The notes under the pieces: model-generated
Seen by the model: the letters and a program-made list of their open reading frames with translations, nothing else
Databases searched by the model: none
What the model was told of the DNA's origin: nothing
In this document: in pieces, positions 1-8,861 of the stretch
Layout of the letters: each line of letters starts with the position of its first letter
Position numbering within the stretch: position 1 is the stretch's first letter
NCBI RefSeq assembly: GCF_000519085.1
Contig: NZ_KI912577.1
Location: 2,609,331-2,673,330, forward strand
Length of the DNA stretch: 64,000 bases
Origin: Methylobacterium sp. 10
GTDB lineage: Bacteria > Pseudomonadota > Alphaproteobacteria > Rhizobiales > Beijerinckiaceae
Reading direction: 5' to 3'
Translations under genes and position numbers: made by a program

Positions 1-28
1 ATCTAGACTTTTCTGAGGCAGCGCCGCC

Positions 29-1414
29 CTAAAGCGCTACCTTCAGGCCTTCGGACGCGATCCAGGCCTCTGTCCGGTCAAGCGCACGAGTGAGGCGGTC
101 GAACAGCGTATCGATCTCGTCGTGGGAGATCACCAGGGGAGGACACACCGCAACCCGGTCGCCGGCAAGAAACCGGACGATCAAGCCCTCGGCCTGCGCG
201 AAGGCGACACAGCGGGCGGAGACGCCGGCCTTCGGCTCGTACTGGCGCTTGGATCGCTTGTCGGCGACAATCTCCAGCCCACCGATGAGACCGATGCCGC
301 GGGCCTCGCCGACGATGGGGTGATCGGCCAGGGCGGAGAGCCGGGCCTGGAAATGAGGGGCCTTCTCGGCGACGCCCTCGATGATGCGGTCGCGCTTGTA
401 GATCTCGATGGACTTCAGCGCGACGGCGCAGGCGACGGGGTGACCGGAATAGGTGGTGCCGTGGCCGAAGGTCCCGAGCTTGGCGCTTTGCGTCACCAGC
501 GCCTTGTAGAGCGGTTCGTCGATGCTGATGCCACCCAGGGGCATGTAGCCGGAGGTCACAGCCTTGGCGAAGGACAGGCTGTCGGGCCGCATTCCCAGGG
601 CTTCGGAGCCGAACCAGGTACCGAGCCGGCCGAAGCCGCAGATCACCTCATCGGCGATGAAGCGTACATCGTAGCGGTCGAGCACGGCCTGGATCCTGGC
701 GAAATAGCCGGCGGGCGGGGCGATGGCGCCGCCCGCTCCCATCACCGGCTCCGCCACGAAGGCGGCGACGGTATCGGGCCCCTCGCGCAGGATCAGCGCT
801 TCGAGTTCGTCGGCGAGGCGCTGCGAAAACGCGTCCTCGGTCTCGCCGGCCTCGGCGAAGCGGTAATGATGCGGGCAGCCCACATGCAGGAAGCCCGGCA
901 GCGGCAGGTCCCAATCGGCATGGTTGGCCGTGAGGCCGGTCATCGAGGCCGTGGCGACGGTGACGCCGTGGTAGCCCTTGATCCGCGAGATGATCTTCTT
1001 CTTGGCCGGACGGCCCAGCGCGTTGTTGAGATACCAGGTCAGCTTCACCTGGGTGTCATTGGCCTCCGAGCCCGACGAGGTGAAGAAGATCTTCGATGTC
1101 GGGATCGGCATCAGCTCCTTCAGCGTCTCGGCGAGCTCGATGGCCGGATCGTGGCTGCGGCCGGAGAACAGGTGAGTGAAGGGCAAGCGCGACATCTGCT
1201 CGCTCGCCGCCTCCACCAGTTCCTCGTTTGAGTAGCCGAGCGCCGTGCACCACAGGCCGGCCATGCCTTCGAGATAGGGCCGACCGTCGCTGTCATAGAC
1301 CCAGACCCCGTGGCCGCGCTCCAGAACCAGGGGGCCGGTCTCGCGGAAGGTGGAAAGGTTGGTGTAGGGATGGATCAGCGTTTCGACGTCGCGGGTCGCG
1401 AGGTTCGAGAGCAT
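29..1414 (-). CDS. Class III (omega-amino acid type) PLP-dependent aminotransferase
   Basis: This is a fold-type I aminotransferase of the aspartate aminotransferase/beta-alanine-pyruvate transaminase group. It probably moves an amino group from an omega-amino acid or amine to pyruvate or a related keto acid in the cytoplasm. The sequence shows the SGSEAND segment that grips PLP phosphate, the FIADEVICGFGR stretch with the PLP-pyridine aspartate, and the Schiff-base lysine K284 in the context SFAKAVTSGY. Length (461 aa) fits the family. The start was placed at the methionine beginning MLSNLATRD. Two upstream in-frame ATGs (1462 and 1474) would add a tail unlike the family. It is divergent from the next gene with about 130 bp between them. 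The substrate cannot be read from the sequence. Class assignment is firm; substrate is unknown. Confidence 0.9.
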   Translation of the reverse strand: MLSNLATRDVETLIHPYTNLSTFRETGPLVLERGHGVWVYDSDGRPYLEGMAGLWCTALGYSNEELVEAASEQMSRLPFTHLFSGRSHDPAIELAETLKELMPIPTSKIFFTSSGSEANDTQVKLTWYLNNALGRPAKKKIISRIKGYHGVTVATASMTGLTANHADWDLPLPGFLHVGCPHHYRFAEAGETEDAFSQRLADELEALILREGPDTVAAFVAEPVMGAGGAIAPPAGYFARIQAVLDRYDVRFIADEVICGFGRLGTWFGSEALGMRPDSLSFAKAVTSGYMPLGGISIDEPLYKALVTQSAKLGTFGHGTTYSGHPVACAVALKSIEIYKRDRIIEGVAEKAPHFQARLSALADHPIVGEARGIGLIGGLEIVADKRSKRQYEPKAGVSARCVAFAQAEGLIVRFLAGDRVAVCPPLVISHDEIDTLFDRLTRALDRTEAWIASEGLKVAL

Positions 1415-1541
1415 GGGCCTGCCGTTACCTGTGGAAGCGGGCCGGTTCGGCCCCGTGTTCATGCGATGCCACACTAGCGACCCGGCGCGCCTTCATAAAC
1501 CCATCCCGCCACCGCAGCGCCTCGCACGGAACGTCAGGACC

Positions 1542-2069
1542 ATGCTCGACCCCGCAACCTTCGTGGCCCATCCGGCGCCCGGCCGCTCCTGCGGAACCTG
1601 CACCCTGTGCTGCAAGGTCTACGACGTCCCGGCGGTGGAGAGCGTCGCCGGCCAATGGTGCCTGCACACGAAGCAGGGGAGGGGCTGCGCCATCCATCCA
1701 ACGCGGCCGGACCATTGCCGCGCCTTCCACTGCCTCTGGATGACGGAAGCCTGGCTCGGGGCCGAGTGGAAGCCTGAGCGGGCCAAGATGGTGCTCGCCC
1801 TCGATCCGGTGACGAAGAACATGAATGTCCAGGTCGATCCCGGCCAGCCGAACGCCTGGCGGCGGGAGCCGTATTACGCACAGCTGCGGCGCTGGGCCGC
1901 CGCATCGCTGGCGCAGGACCGCCTCGTCCTGGTTCATCTCAACACATCCACCACCGTCATCCTGCCGGACCGAGACGTCCCCCTTGGAGTGTTCGAGCCC
2001 GGCGACCGGATCGTGCGGCGAGATCGCGCCGGCGCCTTCGATGTCGAGAAGGTGAGGGCCGGCGCGTGA
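1542..2069 (+). CDS. YkgJ-like zinc/iron-chelating cysteine-cluster protein
   Basis: A 175-aa soluble protein with an N-terminal cysteine cluster, CGTCTLCCKVY, plus further Cys/His residues (WCLHTKQGRGCAIH and HCRAFHC). This is the pattern of the YkgJ/UPF0153 family, thought to bind zinc or an iron-sulfur cluster. The role of the family is not established. A longer reading from 1413 is possible, but it would run back into the divergent aminotransferase, so the ATG giving MLDPATF was preferred. The stop overlaps the start of the following HAD phosphatase gene (GTGA), so the two are probably translated together. Confidence 0.8.
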   Translation: MLDPATFVAHPAPGRSCGTCTLCCKVYDVPAVESVAGQWCLHTKQGRGCAIHPTRPDHCRAFHCLWMTEAWLGAEWKPERAKMVLALDPVTKNMNVQVDPGQPNAWRREPYYAQLRRWAAASLAQDRLVLVHLNTSTTVILPDRDVPLGVFEPGDRIVRRDRAGAFDVEKVRAGA

Positions 2070-2800
2070 ACCAGCCCCGCCCACGCCGTCTCGTCGGCAT
2101 CCTGTTCGACAAGGATGGCACGCTCATCGATTTCGACCGGACCTGGGGGCCGGCAGCATATGCGGTCATGGATTGCCTGGCCGGCGGCGACCGGGGCCGC
2201 CTGGAAGACCTGATGCAGGTGAGCCACTACATCGAGGAGGAGCGGCGCTTCCTGCCGACGTCGCCTCTCATCGCCGGTTCCTCGGCCGCCTATGGCCCGC
2301 TGTGGGCGAAAATGCTCGACCGGCCCGCGGGGCCTGATCTCTACGGGGAGATGGACCGGCTGTTCCGGCGCGAGGGGCTGGCGCATCTGTGTCCCATCGG
2401 CGACCCGGCGGGAACCGCGCGGCGTCTCATCGATGCAGGTTACGCCCTCGGCATTGCCACCAACGACGCCGAAGCCTCGGCGCGCGCGCAGGCCGATGCT
2501 CTCGGACTGACACCGCATCTAACATACGTCGCGGGCTACGATTCCGGGCATGGAGCCAAGCCGGAGCCGGGCATGGTCGAAGCCTTCGCGATGCATCTCG
2601 GCGTCGCACCGGGGCGGATCGCGATGGTCGGCGATTCGCCCTACGACCTCGTGGCCGGCCGCTCCGCCGGGGCCGTCACCATCGCCGTCCTGAGCGGCCC
2701 CCTGGGGGAAGCCGCCCGCGAGGTCATGGCTCCGCTCGCCGACCATGTGATCGCCTCGATCGGTGATCTCGCCGCCGTGCTCGACCGAATCGACGATTAG
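2066..2800 (+). CDS. HAD-superfamily phosphatase (phosphoglycolate phosphatase-like)
   Basis: A 244-aa haloacid dehalogenase-type hydrolase. Motif I is FDKDGTLIDFD near the N-terminus, carrying the nucleophilic aspartate and the acid/base aspartate. A lysine in the GHGAKPEPGM segment (motif III) and MVGDSPYDLVAGRSAG (motif IV, Mg2+ binding) follow in order. The cap lies between motifs I and II, as in Gph-like phosphatases. It probably hydrolyses a small phosphorylated metabolite such as 2-phosphoglycolate, but the substrate is inferred from overall similarity only. The GTG start overlaps the previous stop by 4 bp, indicating an operon with the YkgJ-like gene. Confidence 0.85.
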   Translation: MNQPRPRRLVGILFDKDGTLIDFDRTWGPAAYAVMDCLAGGDRGRLEDLMQVSHYIEEERRFLPTSPLIAGSSAAYGPLWAKMLDRPAGPDLYGEMDRLFRREGLAHLCPIGDPAGTARRLIDAGYALGIATNDAEASARAQADALGLTPHLTYVAGYDSGHGAKPEPGMVEAFAMHLGVAPGRIAMVGDSPYDLVAGRSAGAVTIAVLSGPLGEAAREVMAPLADHVIASIGDLAAVLDRIDD

Positions 2801-3002
2801 CGGGCGCCATCGGCGGCCGTCCCAGGACGGATGTGAGGGGAATTTTTACCGGTACGCGACCATAGTCCGGACCGCCATCGAGAGGCCCTTGGTTGCGCCA
2901 CGCGCCATCTCATACGGCCGCGCGACGACGATGGGGCGATGGCGCATCGCGGATGCCTCGCCGTTGCGCCCCCCGCCATGCTTTTCCGGTGAGGACCCGA
3001 CG

Positions 3003-4511
3003 ATGATCCGTAACGACCGCGCCGGATTCGATGGCAGCAGCCCTGTCGCTCCGACGAAACGCGACATTCTCCGTGGCGTCGCCGGCACGGCCTTCACGGC
3101 GGCACTGCCCTTCATCGCCTCGCCCGCCCTCGCTCAGACGGGCAAAGCCCCGAAACACGTGCTCGTTCTCGGTGCCGGCATGTCTGGGCTGACAGCGGCG
3201 CTGGCACTCCTGCGCCGTGGCCACCGCGTCACGGTGATCGAGTATCAGGACCGCATCGGCGGCAGGCTCCTCTCGCTCCCGCTGAAGAACGGACAGTTCA
3301 CGGAGGCGGGCGGCGGGCATTTCCGGTCCAACATGCCCTATGTGCTGAGCTACATCCGGCGCTTCAACCTGCCGCTCCTGAGCCTCAACGACGGCCTTCC
3401 CCGCTACATGCTCGGCGGGCAGACCGGGACGGGCGCCGACCTCGCCGACTGGCCCTGGCCCGTCTCGCGAGAAGAGCGCAACGTCAGCGTCGCGACCAGC
3501 CTGAACCGCTATCTCTACCGGGCCGGGCTCGACACCGATTCGGTACTCGATTCCCGCTGGCCCGACCCGGACTCCCTGGCGCGCTACGACAACGTCACCG
3601 TGGGCGACCTCGTGAAGGGCGTCGGTGCATCGGATGCGTTCTGCCAGCTCCTCGACGCCCATGGCGGTACCTTCACCAGCCGGTCGCAGGCCCTGGGTGC
3701 CATTCCCGACCTCGCCTATCATTTCGGCGACCAGAACGTGTTCCGCATCGAAGGCGGCAACAACCGCCTGCCCATGGCGCTGGCGGGGGCGATCGGCCCG
3801 CCCAACATCGTCCTGAAGGCAGAGGTGGTCAGCATCGAGCAGACCACCGGCGGCGTCCGGGTGGGCACCCGCGACGGCCGCGACTTCTCCGGCGACGCAA
3901 TCGTATCGACGATCCCCTTCAGCGTTCTTCCCGAGATCGATGTGAAACCCGCCTGGTCGGCGGGCAAGCGGCGCATGTTCGCCGAGATGGAATGGGACAA
4001 GACCGTGAAGGTCATCGTCCAGACCAGGACGCCGTCCTGGCTGTCAAAGAACGTCCATGGCTGGCCGATGGCCGGCGGCGACCGGCCCTGGGAGCGGGTC
4101 ATCGACATCACCGGCAACGAGACCGGTTCGCATGGAAACGTCTTCTTCTACCTCAACGGCGCGAATGCCGAGGCGATCCTGGCCCGCCCCCGTGAGACGC
4201 GGGCTCAGGTGACGGTCGACCAGTTCCGGGCCGACATGCCCGACCTGTTCGACGAGGTGATCACGGTGAAGGACTTCGCCTGGACCGAGCAGCCCTGGAT
4301 CAAGGGCTCGTTCGGCTCACCGCCCCTGGGGGGCGGCTGGATGATCCGCGAATGGACGACGCCCGAGGATCGCATCCATTTCGCCGGGGACTTCACCAGC
4401 CTGAAGACCGGCTGGGTCGAGGGCGCGATCGAGGCGGGCCTGCGGGCCGCCCGCCAGATCGACCCGCTGGTCGAGGCCGAGGGCCGACCGGTGATCCGTC
4501 AGTCACTCTGA
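3003..4511 (+). CDS. FAD-dependent amine oxidase (flavin monoamine oxidase family)
   Basis: A 502-aa oxidase. After an N-terminal export-like segment (KRDILRGVAGTAF...ASPALA), the FAD dinucleotide motif VLGAGMSGLTAA is followed by the second half of the Rossmann fold (VIEYQDRIGGRL). Near the C-terminus is the amine-oxidase FAD segment HFAGDFTSLKTGWVEGAIEAG. The leader resembles a twin-arginine signal with KR in place of RR, so a periplasmic location is likely but not certain. An in-frame reading from 2763 exists but precedes the signal peptide; the start at 3003 has a GAGG ribosome site a few bases upstream. The gene converges on the MarR gene and overlaps its 3' end by 13 bp. Substrate unknown. 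Confidence 0.85.
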   Translation: MIRNDRAGFDGSSPVAPTKRDILRGVAGTAFTAALPFIASPALAQTGKAPKHVLVLGAGMSGLTAALALLRRGHRVTVIEYQDRIGGRLLSLPLKNGQFTEAGGGHFRSNMPYVLSYIRRFNLPLLSLNDGLPRYMLGGQTGTGADLADWPWPVSREERNVSVATSLNRYLYRAGLDTDSVLDSRWPDPDSLARYDNVTVGDLVKGVGASDAFCQLLDAHGGTFTSRSQALGAIPDLAYHFGDQNVFRIEGGNNRLPMALAGAIGPPNIVLKAEVVSIEQTTGGVRVGTRDGRDFSGDAIVSTIPFSVLPEIDVKPAWSAGKRRMFAEMEWDKTVKVIVQTRTPSWLSKNVHGWPMAGGDRPWERVIDITGNETGSHGNVFFYLNGANAEAILARPRETRAQVTVDQFRADMPDLFDEVITVKDFAWTEQPWIKGSFGSPPLGGGWMIREWTTPEDRIHFAGDFTSLKTGWVEGAIEAGLRAARQIDPLVEAEGRPVIRQSL

Positions 4512-5053
4512 CCAACCGGAAGATCAATGGGTTCGGCGGGCGGCGGCGGCGCGGTTGCGCGGGCAGAGGACGATGAGGTCTCCGAATCGGCGCGGGCCAC
4601 GTCGCGCCACTTCAGAACGAGCTGCTCGAAGGCCGCGATGTCGTCCGGTGCCAGGGTGCCGAGGGTACGGCCGACATAGGCCTTCTGCGCGCCGATGCCA
4701 CGGGCCGCGATCTCGGTCCCGGCAGGCGTGAGGCGGAGGGCGTGCGAGCGCCGGTCTCCCGGGATGGCATGCCGCTCGACGAAACCGGCCTGCACGAGCC
4801 GGTCGATCAGTCCCGAGACGTTCCCCTTGGTGACGTAGAGACGCGCGGCGAGATCCTGCTGCGTCAGGCCCTCGCGTTCGGTGAGCGTCGAGAGCACGTC
4901 GAATTGCGGGATGGACAGCCCGAGGCTGCGCAACTCGGCCGCCATCGCGGCGGTCACCCTCCGGTTGAGGCGGATGAAACGGAACCAGACGCGCAGCGGG
5001 TCGTCCGATGGGGCATCGGTGACGGGATTTCCGGGCGCTGCGGTGAGTTTCAT
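4499..5053 (-). CDS. MarR-family transcriptional regulator
   Basis: A 184-aa winged-helix regulator. Residues about 50-110 carry the MarR DNA-binding region (LSIPQFDVLSTL, LTQQDLAARLYVTKGNVSGLIDRL, FVERHAIPGDRRSHALRLTPAG), with the conserved D-R-R of the wing. The C-terminus ends in a serine/proline-rich tail. It lies tail-to-tail with the amine oxidase gene, overlapping it by 13 bp, and head-to-head with the DUF1499 gene about 155 bp away. Its natural target could be either. The ligand is unknown. Confidence 0.9.
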   Translation of the reverse strand: MKLTAAPGNPVTDAPSDDPLRVWFRFIRLNRRVTAAMAAELRSLGLSIPQFDVLSTLTEREGLTQQDLAARLYVTKGNVSGLIDRLVQAGFVERHAIPGDRRSHALRLTPAGTEIAARGIGAQKAYVGRTLGTLAPDDIAAFEQLVLKWRDVARADSETSSSSARATAPPPPAEPIDLPVGQSD

Positions 5054-5209
5054 GGCGATGCTGCTATAGCAGAAGCGGGCGGCATCGAAAGCACGGCCAT
5101 CTCGCGGGTGGCGTCGGAAAGCGAGGCCCGGTAAAGCTTTGGGCTCAGGCGCGCGGGCACTCCCTCCCGACGGCGCGGCGATCTCCCGGACAGCGATTTC
5201 ACCCGTATC

Positions 5210-5989
5210 ATGCGTCGTTCGCTTATCGAGGAGCCCATCACCCGCGCCGGTCCGCTCTCGCGCGGGACCGCGATCCTGTCGGTCCTCGTCACCCTATTCG
5301 CCCTCGTTCTGGTGCGCGACCCGAGGGCGGAGGAGGGGCCCGCCCTGGTGACGCTGGCATCCGGCCTCGTCCTGGCGGTGATCGCGATCGCCTTTGCCGT
5401 CTTCGCCTTCGTCCGGGTCTGGCGCGAGGGAGCACGGGGAGTGGGAAGCGCTCTCGCCGGCCTGTTCCTTGCCGCGATCACCCTCGGCTATCCGGTCTTC
5501 GTCGGGCTGCGCGGCCTGAGGCTCCCCGCCATCGCCGACGTGACCACCGATACCGACAACCCGCCTGCCTTCTCGCGCTCGCATGCCGCCTTCGCGGCCC
5601 GCGAAGGACATTATCCCCCCGATCCGGGGCCGGAGGCGCGAACCGCGCAGCGCGCCACCTATCTGCAGATCGCGCCGCTCACCCTCGACCTCGACGCCAA
5701 TGCAGCGTTCGAACTCGCCCGCAAGGCTGCGGTGAACCGCAAATGGCAGATCGTGGAGGCGATCCGCCCCGGGGGCCGTGTCGGTAACGGTCGGATCGAG
5801 GCGGTGACGCGCGGGCTCATCCTGAACCTCGCCAGCGACATCACGGTCCGTGTGCGACCGAGGGCGGACGGAGCCCGGATCGACGTGCGCTCCGCCTCCC
5901 GCATCGGCGACCGCGATTTCGGCGCCAATGCCGACACCATCCGGGCCTATCTCGACGAGGTCGCCAACCTCGCCATCGCCGTCAAGTAA
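5210..5989 (+). CDS. DUF1499 membrane protein
   Basis: A 259-aa protein. Three hydrophobic segments occupy residues about 20-110 (AILSVLVTLFALVLV, LASGLVLAVIAIAFAVFAFV and ALAGLFLAAITLGYPVFV). A soluble DUF1499-type domain follows (VTTDTDNPPAF, YLQIAPLTLDLDANAAFELARKAA, KWQIVEAI, SDITVRVRP, GARIDVRSASRIGDRDFGANADTIRAYLDEV). The family is common in alphaproteobacteria and has no established biochemical function. The gene stands alone on its strand, divergent from the MarR gene. Confidence 0.85.
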   Translation: MRRSLIEEPITRAGPLSRGTAILSVLVTLFALVLVRDPRAEEGPALVTLASGLVLAVIAIAFAVFAFVRVWREGARGVGSALAGLFLAAITLGYPVFVGLRGLRLPAIADVTTDTDNPPAFSRSHAAFAAREGHYPPDPGPEARTAQRATYLQIAPLTLDLDANAAFELARKAAVNRKWQIVEAIRPGGRVGNGRIEAVTRGLILNLASDITVRVRPRADGARIDVRSASRIGDRDFGANADTIRAYLDEVANLAIAVK

Positions 5990-6138
5990 GGGGTCGGGCC
6001 GACTCTGTCGGTTCGGTTGCAGGGGAAACGCGGGCTCCCTTTATGGGAAGGGCTCCATATTCACGCATTCCGTAGAATGCGCGGCTCTCCTCCCCACAAG
6101 GGCTACGATATCCAGACATCTCGCAGGTAGCGCGGGTC

Positions 6139-6230
6139 CCCTCTCCTGGAAGGAGGGGGACAGGGTGAGGTGTGTGACCTCTCCGGAGATGGACCACACC
6201 TCACCCCAACCCTCTCCTTCCAGGAGAGGG
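6139..6230. repeat. Large imperfect inverted repeat in a gene-free stretch
   Basis: The 400 bp between the DUF1499 gene and the hydrolase gene hold no credible gene. Its main structure is a pair of 36-bp arms, 6139-6174 and 6195-6230, which match on opposite strands at 32 of 36 positions with a 20-bp loop. Each arm begins with CCCTCTCCTGG and ends with GGTGAGGTGTG. The element sits in the intergenic space between two convergent genes. It looks like a dispersed palindromic repeat of the REP/BIME kind. It could also act as a bidirectional transcription barrier, although no T-run follows. Confidence 0.75.
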
Positions 6231-6390
6231 AGCCGGTCGCGCCCTACGGCGAACCCTCTTGGATGAACGAACAGCCGTCGCGCGAATGCGTGAATCCAAC
6301 GGCCCTTGTGAGGAGGAGGTGGGGTGGTTGGGCGACCCTCAGGCTGCGGAGGCTGGCGGAGCCCCCCCACTCCCACGCACGATGCCGGTT

Positions 6391-7326
6391 TCAGGCCGGC
6401 CTGTAGATGCCGTCGAGGCGCGGGGGGCCGTCGGTGACGACGATCCCGCGCTCCACCAGATCCTCGAGATGGGCGAAGACCGAGAGCGCCGCCGCACCCT
6501 GGAGAGGCGCGCTCAGGCCCTGATAGATCACGCCGACGATAGAGCGGATATCGCGCTCCCCGGCCTCGATCCGTGCACGGATCGCGCTCTCGCGCTGGCG
6601 CCGGTGGGCGGCGAGACCACGGACGAAGCGGCGCGGATCGCGCACCGGACCGCCATGGCCCGGCCAGTAGATCGTCTCGTCGCGCCCGCGCAGCGCTTCG
6701 AGCGACGCCATATAGGCGCGCATCGAACCGTCGGGGGGGGCCACGATGGTGGTGGACCACGCCATCACGTGGTCGCCCGAGAACAGGGCCGCTTCCTCCG
6801 GCAGAGCGAAGGCGAGGTGATTCATGGTGTGGCCTGGCGTTTCCACCGCTCGCAGGGTCCAGCCCGGCCCCTCCAGCGTGTCGCCCTCCGCCATCTGGCG
6901 GTCGGGCCGGTGGTCCCGGTCGGCGCTGGCGTCGAGATGCGGGAACTCGCCCTCCGCCAGGAGTCTGGCGGCGCGATGCGGGCCGCAGCCGACGATGGGC
7001 GCGCCCGTCTCCGCCTGCAGCAGGCGGGCGCCGGGCGAGTGGTCGCGATGGGTATGGGTGACGACGATGGCGGTGAGCCGCTCGCCGGTAATGGCGGCGA
7101 TCAGCGCCGCCACGTGAGCGGCATCGGCCGGACCGGGATCGATGATCGCGACCTCGCCCTGGCCGACGATGTAGCTGCAGGTGCCGCTCGACGTGAACGG
7201 ACTGGCGTTGGGACAGATCCGCCGGCGCACCAGCGGCGACAGGCTCACCGTCTCGCCGTTTGCCGGCGCCGCCCCGTCGAAGTTCGGATCGACCGCGGTG
7301 TCGCCGTCGTCGCTGGTCTTGGTCAT
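6391..7326 (-). CDS. Metallo-beta-lactamase-fold hydrolase
   Basis: A 311-aa MBL-fold protein. The zinc signature THTHRDHSPG (HxHxDH) is followed by the later ligands in ETPGHTMNH, FSGDHVM and YWPGHGGP. Together these place it in the glyoxalase II/LACTB2-like branch. A C-terminal helical domain (residues about 230-311: AIRARIEAGERDIRSIVGVIYQGL) resembles the winged-helix tail of LACTB2-like nucleases and hydrolases. The start MTKTSDDGD was chosen because the upstream extension looks non-coding. The substrate could be a thioester, RNA or another ester; this is not resolvable here. Confidence 0.85.
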   Translation of the reverse strand: MTKTSDDGDTAVDPNFDGAAPANGETVSLSPLVRRRICPNASPFTSSGTCSYIVGQGEVAIIDPGPADAAHVAALIAAITGERLTAIVVTHTHRDHSPGARLLQAETGAPIVGCGPHRAARLLAEGEFPHLDASADRDHRPDRQMAEGDTLEGPGWTLRAVETPGHTMNHLAFALPEEAALFSGDHVMAWSTTIVAPPDGSMRAYMASLEALRGRDETIYWPGHGGPVRDPRRFVRGLAAHRRQRESAIRARIEAGERDIRSIVGVIYQGLSAPLQGAAALSVFAHLEDLVERGIVVTDGPPRLDGIYRPA

Positions 7327-7484
7327 GCGGTACCTGGAACGATCACACTCGCATCCGCCCGTAAGCCATCGCGGGACAAGCCACAACGGAAGCCTGAGCG
7401 GGTTCAGCAGAAGTGGTCACCGCTTTTGCGTCCTGAAACCTGAGACACTTCAAAGGGCTAAGCAGGTGACGTCGACAGGTGACG

Positions 7485-8510
7485 TCAGCGGATGAAGGGT
7501 GAGGACACCACGACTCGGACGACGGCAAAACCCACATCGACGTCCTGCCTGCGCTGGACGCTGCCAAAGCCTCCGGCCTCATCGCCGGCGCCCATCTGGG
7601 CGACACGAATCCGCGAAGCGCGGTCGATCGCTCGGCCGGACTGACGGACATCCTGCTCGGCGGCACGCGCGTCGGCCTCGCGCCGGACGACGTCGATCTT
7701 GTGGTCGATGCTGCGGCGCTCGCGCCGGGAGAGGATGCCGGCCTCGCGAAAATCCACCACCGTGTAACCGCCGGGCCGGGTGGAGACCACCACACGGGCG
7801 CTCGATGGGGTAGCGACCACGTCGCCCACCCGTGCGGTCGGGTCGCGCTCGATCGGCAGTGGTACCGCCGCCACGCCTTCGGGCTGACAGGAGCACTGCT
7901 CGACACGCTTGGTGCGGTACAGGTTGGCGACTTGAAGGGCCCGGTAGGGACGCCCGTCGAGACCGACGGCCCGGTCGAGATCGTTCTGCCGCGCACCCAG
8001 CGTGTAGAGGCTGGTGGCGGCATTTGGGCAAGCCGCGGCACAGGCCGCCTCGTGCAGGGGGATGTCGGAGCGGGACGCCAGGCGCCCGAGGGGGAACAGG
8101 TAGCCGTCACAGGCCCGGACGCAGACCGTGCGGGCTCCCAGCGCCGAGGCGGTCAGCGCGGCGGATGCGGCGCGGCTCGCATGGGCGGGGGAGGGGCGCA
8201 CGAGACGAGCGAGGCGTGGCGTCTGGCGCGGCGCCTGGACCGCCGTGATGCGGCTCGTAGTCGGAAGGGAGGCGTAGCGGGGCCGGGCAGGGTGGGGCAT
8301 AGAAACGGGTGCGGGCTGAGGTTGGACCCCCGGTCCGCGAAAGATCTGTTCGAAGAAGCTGAAGATACCTCCCTGTTCGGAGGCTTGAACCAGGCTGGAT
8401 CCGGCAACGACCCCGCCGAGGCCGAGGATCAGTCCGGCCATGACCGGGGCGACGACGCGCGTCTGCGCCGCGAAACTCGTCAGTCCCCTGCAGGGGTTCG
8501 CCGACCGCAT
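7485..8510 (-). CDS. DUF2865 exported protein
   Basis: A 341-aa protein with an N-terminal hydrophobic export segment (VMAGLILGLGGVVAGSSLVQA) and a proline-rich linker. A cysteine-containing core follows, RTVCVRACDGYLFPLG...HEAACAAACPNA, typical of DUF2865, which is found mainly in Hyphomicrobiales. Basic and alanine-rich residues dominate the C-terminus. A periplasmic location is likely. No function is established for the family. It lies downstream of nothing obvious: the hydrolase gene on the same strand starts about 160 bp beyond its end. Confidence 0.8.
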   Translation of the reverse strand: MRSANPCRGLTSFAAQTRVVAPVMAGLILGLGGVVAGSSLVQASEQGGIFSFFEQIFRGPGVQPQPAPVSMPHPARPRYASLPTTSRITAVQAPRQTPRLARLVRPSPAHASRAASAALTASALGARTVCVRACDGYLFPLGRLASRSDIPLHEAACAAACPNAATSLYTLGARQNDLDRAVGLDGRPYRALQVANLYRTKRVEQCSCQPEGVAAVPLPIERDPTARVGDVVATPSSARVVVSTRPGGYTVVDFREAGILSRRERRSIDHKIDVVRREADARAAEQDVRQSGRAIDRASRIRVAQMGAGDEAGGFGSVQRRQDVDVGFAVVRVVVSSPFIR

Positions 8511-8861
8511 CGTTCTCTTAACCCTTCGGCAACCATCCGCTAGGACGCCCGTCCTGCCTAAGGCCGAGGCAAGCGCCTTCGCAACGGGGGTAGACCACCG
8601 AGTTTCGCGGATCGGCGAAGGGCCGACACCCCCCTGTGTCGGTCCGCGCTTCCCGCCTTCGGCCAGCCAGGGGGAGCGGGGGGCGGACTCGCCCCATACT
8701 CGGCTGCGGCCGTTTCATGCCCTCGACGCGGCTCCGCCACGACAGTGACGAGACCCGGCGCCGACCCGCAATCTTAGCCTTTGTTTTCCATTATAGCCGA
8801 TGCTATATGCCGTTCCGGGTGCAGTGCGGTACCCGTGACTCAGCTCGGCGAAAGACGCGGC
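8511..8861. other. Intergenic region upstream of the Mn importer gene
   Basis: These 351 bp separate the divergent DUF2865 and Nramp genes. Apart from the 16-bp palindrome described separately, I see no gene, terminator or repeat. The GC-rich central part (8640-8700) has no coding signature. Confidence 0.5.
8792..8807. promoter_or_regulatory. MntR-like operator upstream of mntH
   Basis: A perfect palindrome TATAGC-N4-GCTATA lies 55 bp before the mntH start. The only other copy I see in this window is upstream of the porin gene (10318-10333). The core ATAGC-N4-GCTAT resembles the enterobacterial MntR box as I remember it. This suggests manganese-dependent repression. No mntR gene lies in this window. 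Confidence 0.7.

Noticed and set aside
122-1231. Long plus-strand open frame of 369 codons opposite the aminotransferase gene
   Set aside because: It is the antisense shadow of a well-supported aminotransferase, has no family motif and has a composition typical of reversed GC-rich coding DNA.
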